From Himantopus leucocephalus (taxonomy: Eukaryota; Chordata; Aves; Charadriiformes; Recurvirostridae), in the NCBI GenBank assembly GCA_003993805.1, contig RSEF01000001.1, positions 60,697,082-60,761,081 on the forward strand: 64,000 nucleotides of DNA, given 5' to 3'. The notes under the pieces are model-generated. The model saw only the letters and a list, made by a program, of their open reading frames with translations, did not search any database and was not told the DNA's origin. The position numbers and the translations under genes are program-made. Numbering within the stretch: position 1 is the stretch's first letter; the number at the start of each line of letters is the position of its first letter. Below, piece after piece: positions 48,304 to 60,300 of the stretch.

Positions 48304-51300
48304 CTATGTGCAAAGAGAAGAGAGAAACCTCACGATGAAGCTACCACCTGCATGACAAAACCCCACCATGCGGGCCCTCGACTGGCACCAGTTAGCACAG
48401 GCATCCCTGGCTGGCATCCCCCCAAGCAGCTGCTTTAGGCTGGCAGGGGAGAACAGTCTGAGCTGGAGTCAGGCAGGAGCTGGCAATCCTGTCTTCTATG
48501 GAGACGGTCCCTTTCACTCCACTTCCTAGGGCTTGTCCCAGCACACACATCTGCCCATTTTCTTAAACCCCTCAAAGGCATTTTATAGCCAGCACCATGT
48601 CTCTTTACTACCCGACGTTAGGATTCCTGGCTTCTGCCTTTGCATCGACCACCCTGAACTCCAGCCTGCCAAGTTTTGCGCATGCGTGGCTGCGCGAAGG
48701 CAAACGTTTTCCAACCTGTTTGCCGACAACTCCAGCCTGGAGCTTGGCAGCTCACTTCAACCAACTTGTACAGAGCATCACCACGAGCTACAGGCTGATG
48801 GGAGCTCGTTATCCCGAGCCTCAGACATGGGGAAGATGCTGTCGGCTGCAGCTATGCCCCCCACCTTGCCCGAGTGCTGCCCCCTCCCCAGCCCCACGGG
48901 CCGTGGGTCGCTGCCCAGGCCCACGGGCAGACCTTGCTTGCTGCTCTGGGGTGTGCGTCGCCTCAAGCTGTGCTCCAGCAGCTGGTGGGTGCGGGTAGGG
49001 CTGGCACCCGCCATCAGGCGCACGGTGGCCTCGTGGAGGAAGACCTGGAAGGGAAGGCAGGACCAGGGGTGAGAGGCGAGCTGGCTCGGGGGTGATGCTG
49101 CGGCTGAACTCATGTCATCCCTCAGCCACCACATTTTGAGAGCAGAGTGCTGATGTCTCTGACAACAACAGGGACCCACTTCTCCTCCTGCATCTTCCCA
49201 CCTGTCTCTGGGGAATTTGCAGGTCAGGGCAACCACGAAGAGGAAAAAAAAGAGCTTTTGACACGTAGCTGTGAGTGGCCTGGAAAGGGGGAGGAACTAG
49301 AACAGGAACAGGGTGGAAAATGGGAGAGCAAACCCTGGCACCGTGGCCTAGGAGGGTGTCTCACTGCAGGCTGCTGGTGCAGCACTCTGGTAACAGCATC
49401 AAACTTTGAAATCCAGAGTTTGGACAATACCAGGACTACTCTCTTGTGCAAGTATTAGACTACACTTCCTCAACAGAGGTCTAAAACCAGATAGACTAAA
49501 CAGAACAGAAGGGTGGGGGGAAAGCCCCAGAGAAGCACCTGGTCCTCTTACAGGTGCAGAAGGAATCTGACCCCCCAGCTACCCGCAGAGCCACCATGGC
49601 TGAGGAAGCCTCCCTGGAGGGACCGACCTGGTCTGAAGCCACGTTAAGGGACAGGATGCCATAGTATTCTCTTGGCAATACAGACATGCTAATGGTTTTC
49701 TAGGTAGAAACTGAGGCGGACACCTCCCCACATGCACCGGACTCCCATGGGAACCTCCCTCATCACCCACCAAGAGAAAGCACGGAGGCTGCTAGTGGCA
49801 GACCATCCCACCCCAAGTGTCCAAACCACTCAAGCCCACACACACCCTCTCACCCCCCCGGGAAGGGGCTATAGCTAAGCTGGAGGTGGAGCGAGCAGAG
49901 GAGCCAAGCCATCACCTTGCGATAGGCGGGCCTGAAGCCGTGGGCCAGCTTGCGCAGGCTGCCGAGGTCGCGCTGGAAGCCCGTCAGCTCGGGGGCCGAG
50001 GCGTGGTAGGTCTCACCCAGGGCCTGGCTGGCGTTCGCCTGCTTCTGCCACAGGCTGGTGCGGAGAGAGAGCAGCAAGTCACAGGCCAGCAGCTGGATCA
50101 TCTGCAAGAGCCAGGGGGCCCAGGCACACACGCTTGTTAACACAACCCATCAGGCGAGTAACAGGCCATTTGCTACACAGCTGCCGACGCAGCCCGCGGG
50201 AGGGCGGCCGCGGCACCTCCTGCCCACCCAGGGGGGCTCCCCAGCCCTCCCAGCCGAGCCGCCCCCACCACGGTGCACCGAAGGGAGCAGGACTTCGCCT
50301 TTTGCCCAAACGGTGTCTCCGCGGCCCGGCACCGAGAGGTCCAGCCTAAGGAACAAGCACCAGGCTGTGCCCACGGAGCAGCTGCCTCCTCCAGGAGAGC
50401 CAACACCTCCGCAAGGATGACCCCGACCCCACCCCAGACAAGATGTGCCAAGGGGATATTACACCGGCAACGCCCCAGCGTTCCACCAAGGCTTTCTGGC
50501 CCAATCAGCGATAATAACTAGTGGAAAACAGCAAAGACAGCCTTGCTACCTGCAGAGAAAAATACAGGCAGTCTTGACAAAGCCCACAGTGGCCGCCCAA
50601 ATCCCTTTTCCCCATCTGCTGCTGCCCCCTAGCATCGCTCGCCGTCCTCGTTGCTCTTAGGGGACTGTACCCGCGCTGCCGAAGCAGAGAGTGCCTCTGT
50701 ACTGCACTGCAGAAACATTGCACAGTTACTGCCACAACATGCAATGCAACTACAATGCACTACAGCTGCCACCCAGGAGCGACAGAAGGGACTAGAACTG
50801 CGTCCCATATGCTATGCAGGGAAGCTCCAGCTTTAGGTAATCCTGGAAAGAAGAGAAACAAGCCCCACGCAAACTCAGGAATAGCATGGCACAGTCCCAC
50901 TTTTGCGGTAGAGGGTTCAAACACTCCTGAGTGCTGCCCGAAACAGAGCAGACTCAACTTAATGAGGTCCCGCTTTACAGGTGTCAGCAACTTAATTTGG
51001 AGGACGGAGATGGATGCTTTCCGTGGGCGAAATTCGAAGCGATCAAAGCACCAGAAAGGGGCGACAGCTACTGGCAGAAGAGGAGCGAGAGCTCAGCTAT
51101 CTGAGACTATGCCCGGGGAAATGAAATCATAACTTGCAGCTCTGCTCCTCCATAGAGCAGAGGCAGAAAGATGCCAATGCCCTTTGCAAGGAAAGGGAGG
51201 AAGTTTCCCCTCTACTCCCATCAGACACAGGATGGATGGAGAATGCAGATACAATGGGGAAGCGACACACCTGCAGCAAGACCAACTTTACAACCAAGAC

Positions 51301-54300
51301 AGACAATGTGTTATCCTGGGGCTTGTAGCTCTTACGTTGTTGAGGACGGTGCTGGAGACGCCGCTGCTCATGTTGAGGCTGTTCCATAAGTGACTGCTGG
51401 CCCTCTCGCAGTGACCCAGGGAGCTCTGCTGTCCATCTGCCTTCCCAGAAAGAGAGGCCTGCATGGCTTTACACACGTAGAAGGTGGCTTTCACCAGGGC
51501 ATTCCTGAAAGAGAAAGCAAGCTCTGCTTTCAAACAGTACCATGTCATGCTGCCACAGGGCAACGCCAGGAGCTGAGCTCAAGCAGCAACTGGCATCAGC
51601 CTTCACCCTCCCATCTTCAAGAGAAGACATATAATTTCTTCGAGACAAAAGAGATGAAAATTGTTCCTCACCTACAAGACTCTGTAGGTGGCACAGAGAA
51701 ATGGAAGGAAACTAGCTAAGAAGCTTTAATGCAAAAGAACCAAGACGGTCACACTAGCCTTTCCATCAGTGCCTGAGTTCTGTTGTTTGACTTTGTAAGG
51801 CAGAAGGCTGTGCACTTAGAACTAAGCCAGAAGACATCCTTAAAGAAGCAATTCTGACACTTCCAGTCCACAGTTCTAGTATCAGCCTGCAAGCCTTGAT
51901 CTACACATCAATTTCTGAGCACGGTGCATTACTGCATCCCGAAACACAAGAGGTGTGCGACTCCGGAGCACAGGTAGGGGTAGCCCACAGGACAGGGTTT
52001 GGTGGAAGAGCTGCTCCTGTTTAGAAGGAGCTGGGGTTTGAAAGTCATTTGAGGCCTACGCACTCTGACATCTCCAGGGATTTCGGCATGCGCTCCACTT
52101 CTGCGAAATGCGACCTCACAGCTGCGTCGTCCCCTCTGAGCCAACCGATTGCCATAGCCACCGCTGCTGACCACCATCGGCACACCACATCGGGGCCTGT
52201 GGAACAGAATCAAAAGCTGCAACCCAGGAGAGGACATCCAGCTCCTTCCCGCTCGGAGAAGCAGGCAGGTGTCATGTGCCCTTGCCAATGCCTTCTGCCA
52301 AGCTTGACGCTAATGAGCCCAAACCGATCCCACGGGGATGCAGCTGTCCGGGTGAGTGCTGAAACGTGCTGCAGGAACACAAAGGGACTTGCAAACACCC
52401 TACATCTGACTGCAGAGTTTTGGGTGCCGAGTTTGTATCTTGTCAACAAGAACTTACCCCATCTACTTGTCCAGAAATCTGTTGATTTTCTTCCTGACAA
52501 GGATGTCCACTCACCACCCCAAAGAAACAACTTTATTTGTGTATACCGTGCCTTGGCACTAATCACCAGCAAGCTCATAAATAAAACATCAGGTTCCCTG
52601 TAGCACTTCCTCCATTATTTAACATCCCCTCAAAGACTTCCCAAAGTCTATCCAGGGCAAAAGGACACAGGCTCTGCTACTTTGAGCTGCTTTTAACTTT
52701 CATGACAATATTGACCCAAATACAGACTTCCTCCTATACAAAAAAATAATCCCTTGAAAAAGAAGTATCTAGTTTCCCTTCTATGTTTGCTCTACACATT
52801 TTTAGGTAAAGCACAGTTAGTCTGTGTCTACAGCTCCGGCAGCATCACAGTGAGCTGCCAGGTGTTGTCTGTACCAACACCAAGCAAGACAAATACACCA
52901 GCAGCCTGCTACCAGCCAAGCCCAGATGAGTGCGCAGCTCAGAGGGAGTCTAACAGCTCTCGTTAACCCACTAAAAATACACCAAGGGACCAAACCAAGC
53001 GCCTCCCAATAGATGCCCAGAGCTTGTCTACAGCAGAGGTTGTAGGTCTCTGGAGATTGAGGAACATATATGGCAGCTGCTGTGAAAGTGAGGTCAACCT
53101 GTATTTGGTCCAATAGGTAATTAAGTGGAAAAAAACCCTTCCAGTACCTCAACTGCAACACTACTATGCTGGTTTTATATGCTACACCCTTCCTCTCGCT
53201 TTGCATTGCCAGGGGCAAGCTCTCAGGTGAGGGCACAGAGTTCACCTTGGAATGTGCTCGACAATACAAATAACAGCGGTCCCACCCGGGCACCCAGCAT
53301 TACAACACACAGCTGAATTTACGAGCCTTCCCAACCACCCTCTTCCACTCTGCGACACCGTACCACACTGTGGCGTGCTGCTGCTCAGCAATCAAGCCTC
53401 ACTCCATGCTCAGCAATCAAGTCTCACTCCAAGCACTGCATTTCTCCTTGCCTGGAGTTTGAGAGGTGGTGGGGAGAGGGGGCACACGTATCTGCAGTAG
53501 CTCCTGCAGCTGGGAGAGCTTCGGTTCTGCCAGACTTACCCAGGGCGGACTTGAGTACAGAACTGCTGGCAAAGGGTGGGGCTCCACTTCCCATGGAGTC
53601 CAAGAATGAGTTGAGCAATTTCAGGTACTCCATGGCACCGGAGAACTCGCTGAAACAAGAAAAAAGGTACACCTTCGCTATGCTGTCAAACAGGAGATAC
53701 CAAAGCCTAAAGGCATTTTTCGTCAGTAACAAGGCATTTTTAAACAATGTTGACCCATTAAGCCAGGAGAAAGTTCAAGCTCTACAAGTAAAGCACCACT
53801 ACCAGACTGAAGAGACCTCCCTGAGAGCAGAAGCACAGACAGATGCTCAGGGAGGTGCAGCCTCACCTCTCCCCATGCAAGGAGACCAGCACTGAACTAG
53901 AGTCAGCCCCGGCCATCTCACCTCACAGACAGAGATACTGGACGTGACGTATGTTACAAGTTGATTATAGGGTCCTTTTCTATCGCTGCCTCCAAAAGAG
54001 GCTGAAGTACATTTCTGTGAGTGACTATTTGCATATATGCAAATACACATGAATGCAAGTGATAACGCGTTCATAGCGTTGGTCAGAGAAAGCGGCATAG
54101 GCAGCAACAATCTGATTTCCTGGAGCATGCTACAGAGGAAGATCCATGAGCTCCTACCCCGGGGGCGGGGGGAAGGCTTGCTGTGTTACTAAAGCCGGTC
54201 CTTCCCACCAGGAGACGGACTCCCACAAGTATACTGACTATCCACCTCCCTTACACAAATCCTGCTACCTTCTCTCATCATCAACAGCAGCCTCTGATCA

Positions 54301-57300
54301 CAAGCATTTGTATGGTGCAAGCAGTTACACTGAACTGCTGCTCACCCTCTGCAACAATGCTAGAAAACAGACGTGAGATTGAAAATAAAGCTAAACGTGT
54401 ACGATTTTCCTTACGTAGGTAGGGAAACTGGGTTATCTTCCCACGTGAGGCTTTTACCCACACTTTTTTGGGACAGGATCCTTCCAGAGCTTCCCATGTA
54501 TTTATATAGCATTTGCCTGGCACCAGCTTATCTGAAGATCAGCTAGAAACAGCACAGAATTGCTGGCAAAGGCTGGGGCTCTGCTTCCTGGGGAGTCCAG
54601 GAAAGAGCTGGATCCGGTTCAGTAGAAAATGCCGCTCCAGTTCCCACCTACTGGCCCCTTTCATTTGATCACAGAGCTTAGAGGCCGATGACCATTTTGG
54701 CCGACATCACCTCTCCCCCTCTTGCCACGTGTCAGTTTGGTTTTTCACTGCCGGTACATGTGGCACTTCAGTTAGAACACTCTCCTGCATATGGCAGTGA
54801 GGTCACTCTCCAACATGCCAGACCTTCACGCTCTTAGAGCTGTGGATGTAGGTTCTAGTCTACACAAGCGTCAGGTGCACACTAATTTTACTGTTCCTGA
54901 TCATTAATCTTCATCAGCAGAGAAAGCGCCATCCATCCAGTTCAGGAATCAACCAGAAATCCTTATCACACCCGTCGACAGTCAGAGTTTCACCTTTGAC
55001 TTCAGAGGTTTTAATATGAAGAGGAAGAGCTCACCCATCTAATAAGCTGCGGTGGTCAGACTACTGTTGTCATTTCAAGTCCTTAATAAGGACTAACCGC
55101 TCAATTTGCCCCAAAGCACTCAGTCAACAGTGTTGAGCTCTGCCTCAGAGCCTGAAGCTGCAGCAAGCAGTCCCCAGCGCAGCACATAAACTTACCACGG
55201 CTCCTCCTCCTCTTGTCCTGCTATCTCTTTCCTAGTCTGAGGCTTCACGAGTGAATCCACCGCTCGCTCTAGCAGGTTCTCACAAAATGCCTGATGAACT
55301 TGTGCAATAGGATCCGCTAGAGAGGAAGAAAAAAACCCAAACCATTTCACTTGCGTACAGTGATAAACATCCTCCGATACAACCAAAAAGAAGAGTCAAA
55401 ATGTAGGAGCAAGAGGAAGAGCAGTAGAGGTAAATTCTTGAGGAATTAATGCAAAGATTTCTAAAGACTAAGTTTTCAGGGCCTTTTTAACCCTTTAATC
55501 CATTTACAAAGCTGCAGCCCTTGACCAAACATCCCTCTGGCACTCCAGCCACAAACCTTGATCACCCCAAAAGTCACCCCCAGATATTCAGGGCCACATC
55601 CAGGTTGTGTGCCAGCATATAAAGACACAAACGGGGTGACACACCACCGTATCCAAAGGGAAGAGAGACAGCTCCTGCAAGCTGAAGAGACATCTCTCAG
55701 CTCCACAGCCCCTCTCACCCATTGAGACCACAAGCAGGGCGAACACAGAAGAGCAAGCTCTCAAACAAGACACCCACTTTTGTCCCAGAGGTGGACAGAC
55801 CGCCAGGCTTGAAGCACTGGGAGGTCACACGCTCGGGACACAAGCAGCTCTCACCAGGGTTCCTTTGGGTGCAGTACAGGCTTTCCTTCGCAGCAGACTT
55901 CACTGTCCAGCTTCGCTCCACAAAAAATTTCTGTCCCAGGGGGTGGCACAGCCAACGCAACGAGTCAGGAATGGCACTCCGCTCCGAGCTGCACAGGCTT
56001 TGAGCCTGGCTTAGAAAGTAGCTCTGGGGAAAGGACAGGCTAAGATTGAAAACAGCATCCAGGGAAAGAGACACACCACCGAAGACAAAGGTCATACCGT
56101 AATTACAGCTCATATCGTAATTGCAGGCCATATTGTAATTGCAGTGCTAGCAGATGCCCTGAGCTATGGCAAAGCCAGCTTGCAGACCTTCCTAGAGTTT
56201 TGCTCGGAGGTACGATGAGACAGGAGACAACTCACCGCCAGGAAACCAAGCTTGCCTCCACAGCGAGTTTTCAAGCCAACCGCAGCCGTCAGGTGGATTT
56301 CTGCCATTGTGCTGGGTGGGATCTTTTCTTCTGCGCATTCAGCCAGATTCACAGCACACAGGGCCATGTGCAAGCCCGAGTAAGCTGAGCTGGAGGGAAG
56401 TTTACCTGCATCAGGAGGGAAAGGAAAAGGGTTAATTTTGAATGCAGTAGTACCAGCTACTAAGTACTTCCGTGATTTGCAGGGCTACTATCCTAAAGAG
56501 ACAAGAAGAACCTGCTGACATGAGAAGTTTACATTATTCTATGCTTACTTTGTATTCAGGCAACAGAACAACCCTACCTGTGTCTTTCCCTCCACAGATA
56601 CTAAGGCTGACATCCACAGCTTCACTTCTGTGAGAAAGCCTTGTATAGCTAAACCAGTTAGGATAAAATCATCAGCAAATTTTGTCTCACTATATTCATC
56701 ACTACCTTAAAACTGAACTCCTCTGCAGTCCTTACCTGCACCTACACAGATAGTATTAAGGACAAGTACTTATCCCTGGTGGCACGGCTGCAATTCACAC
56801 AGCGTGATTAGGGAGAAGGAAGTTTAGCTTGGATTTCTGATGTGCTTGGAGCCTATTAACGTTGCAAATTGGTTTGCCAAGGAAGTGGCAAAAACAACCA
56901 TTCACAAGGAACATTCAAGCACTTCCTCAGTACATGTGCACACACCCAGGTTTTCAAAGCATATCAACACCAACTGGCAATCTGTGCTCTACACGGCTTC
57001 GGAAATTTAAATTCTTCCAACAATTAACCCCAGCCCCTGCTTCCACATCACATTCCCAAGCGATAGGGATGAAACAAGCCCTTAAGAGCAGCAAAAAGTG
57101 ACTGGACTCAATCAACTGCTGCTTGGGAAAGACTCAGCCACCTCTGCAAGCTCAGGAACACGTAACTTGAGACACTGCTGTTGCTTCGGCCATTCTTACA
57201 GAGCTCTTTCATTGCACGAACCTGTCGTGTTTTAGTAAGTGACTCCTGAAACTTGTCAGGCTAATTCCCAACAGCAGCCCTCCCACAAGAAGGAGGCCAT

Positions 57301-60300
57301 AGTGCTCTCCCTGTATCCCCCAGGATCAGCTATGAGCCTCCTCACTTGGCAAAACGAGGACAGCAGATCTGCCACCTCTGCTCCTACCTGTTATGTGGAG
57401 CTGATGGAGCTTGTGATACGCTAGAGCTGCATCCCGAGCGCTGGTCTTGGCCTCATCCTCGAAGCCTGCAGTGGCCTCCCTTGCCCGCCACTGATGAGAA
57501 GTCCTCTTCAGCAGCCACCGCACCAGCGCCAGCTTCTGCAGGCTGTAACGGATCACGTTCCAGGACAGGCTGCAGGCCAAGTCCAGGCGGGAAGCCGGCA
57601 GCGCTCGGCCGAGTACTGACAGGCAAGTCTGCAGGTTTGATGCAGCTGCAGCAAAATCTCCCTGCAAATAACACGGTAAAAGGTTCAACAACAAAAAGCA
57701 CCATCACAGAGACACTTTGGGAACTCCCTGGCACTGCGAGCAAGACAAACTCATGTGCAAGCTAGGACAAGTCCTTTACTGGGACTATGGTGACTTCACT
57801 CAGCTAAACATGAAGGCAATTTACACCAGCTTCAAATCTGACCCTACACATCTCCTTCCACACATGGCTCAGATCCTGCACTGCCTGTGAGACACATCGG
57901 CACTAGGTGAAAGGGGCTTCCTGCCTTCTCAAACAACACGGAAGTTTCATGGTCCCCATATCAAAAGCTAAACGTTGCCTCAACAACGGAGAGGACTTCC
58001 AAGAGGCTGGAGGACAGCAGACAAACAGACACAGCAGAGGCCAGGTTCTGGACTAAACCCAAGACCTCGCTGCCAAGGACTGCTACAAGATACAGCAGAA
58101 AGGAACAAGGACAGAAGTTAGGAGCCTCTTCCAACGCTGACATCCATGCCTCACTAATTTCGGCTGAGGAAGGATGGAGATCTGCTCAAGACAACCTCGC
58201 ACCCGCTTCTCTGAAATCAGACAGGATAATCCACTTGAGGAACACCTTGCTCTTGCAAGTGCCCAGCCACCGCCTCACTAGGCCACATTTACCCACATCC
58301 CCTCCTAGAAGATGCGTTTGATGCAAAATGACAAGTCAGTTTTACCCGTGCCAAATCCAGGTCCGCTTGCTTGCGATGCCTCCAGAATGTGACTGATGAC
58401 CTTGAGTGCAGCCGAGTCACCGGCTCTCCATGCACAAGGAGCTTTATGAACACGCTCAGTACAATCACTCCATTCACGAGCCACAGGATCAGCGTGGGCA
58501 TCATCCAGCCAAACCAACCACCTGCATCTGCAATGGGAGTCCCAGAAGGAAAGTTAAAAGTTAATCTGGACTCTGAAAGCCTAGCAACAGGATGAGCACA
58601 GACCCAGAAGGATGTCTTGCTATGGTTGCCACATGTGGTATCAACTTTTGCAAAGACTGCATTTTAATCAGGAAACACCTGTATCAACAGTTCTTCATCT
58701 GAACTCCAAGCCACAACATTCCCAACCAAAGAAAAACGGTTATTTTTACAAGACTGATTTATAAAAACTGAGTCAGCTCTTTGAAAAATCAGAATACAAA
58801 GCACTCCAGGAAAACTATCCGATGCATGCATGGGTATTCAATACCTCCATGTCATTTTCCCTGTCTTAAAATTAAGTTGACAAAGCAACACGGAGGAGGC
58901 ATATTCACCAGACAGGGAAATGACAGCATGCCTGCAGAATCCCCTGCCCTCCCCTAAGCTACAGTACTCTAAACTATGAATATTATGGAATAAGCATACT
59001 GAACAAGCCAGTGGCAGGACCCTATAGCAACTGTGTCTCTGAAGTAATTCTTCACCTATTACTTCATTAATAAGTTTTTTTTAAAAAAAAAAAAATCAGT
59101 TACCTTAAAAACAAATATAAAGCGAACATGCCTCAAGGATCAGTGAGGACAGGAGGACCCCCTTACTCTGAACTACTTTTCAAGGGTCCATCCCGAGAGC
59201 CCAGGCTGCTGGGCTACAAGCAGGTGCCCCCCCTACCTCAGCACGCTGAGCAAAGGCTGGTTTTGCTCAAGAAGAACGTTGGATGTGGATGTAAACTGGA
59301 ATTGTGTCAAAGCACTCAGGACTGGCTCTGCTCCCACGCCCAGCCCTGCGGCTACCACCCCTCCCCAACCATTAAACAAAGGTCGTACAACTCCCTGAAC
59401 ACACAAACCCATCCTACTAGATCACACCAACAGTCCACCTCGTGACCTGCAGCTGTCACAGCTGGAGATGGCCTTTAGGGAGACCACGTAAGCCTGTCCC
59501 ATTTCTGTGGTACAAACTATTCTAGTTCGTTACCTGACTCAATGGTCAGCATGTTCCTGCCAGAGCCATGGCGCACCAGGCTGTCAGACTCCGGGGTTCC
59601 TCGGGCGTCCAGGAGGGATGTCAGAGGATTGAAGGAAAGGCAAAGGAACGTGAGAGCACAGAGGAGTATTCGAGAGCGATCCACCATACCAAGGGCCACA
59701 GGAGGAGAGTCAGGCTCATCTTTAACCTTCAAAGGAATACAAGTGAAGAGAAAATTAAGAGGAGAAAAAAATTGCTCAGCATTCTGTGGAACAAAAAATG
59801 CTTATGCCAAGGGAGGGGCGGGGAAGAAGGAGAAACAGAACACATTTTAAAATTTGCTTTTAAGATCAAGATCAGCAAGAACTCCAGTGAAGCTTTCCGT
59901 AGCTTAGTAAGATAAGGCTGAAGTATTTGAGTGCCTTCACCTTCCTTCTGCTCCCAGTCATTTCAGTTATCATTAACTGGATCCCTGGTTTAGGCTAGGA
60001 TTAACCTTTGGTGACTTCACTCTTTTGAGGATCTCCCAGAAGACCCACTACTTCTGTGATATCCACCAAACCAACCTGTCAGCTGAAGACAGCTAACAGC
60101 CTTCTGTTACTGTGGTTACTTATGGTCTCATTAACCGCAGCTGATGTCATCATCCATTTCCAAGTTCTGCTGCTTTATTCACTGGACATATATATCCCTA
60201 GAAAGCCACGGGCTCTTTGGGTCATGAACATGCACTGTAGGTCCACAGAGACTCTACAGGGGCTGAAGGCTAAGTACAGTTCTTCTAGCAGCTAAGGTAT

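Noticed and set aside
51929..52288. Apparent 119-residue - strand frame over SREBF2 exon 15
   Set aside because: It is the wrong register; the true exon in the neighbouring frame matches SREBP-2 and has proper splice sites.
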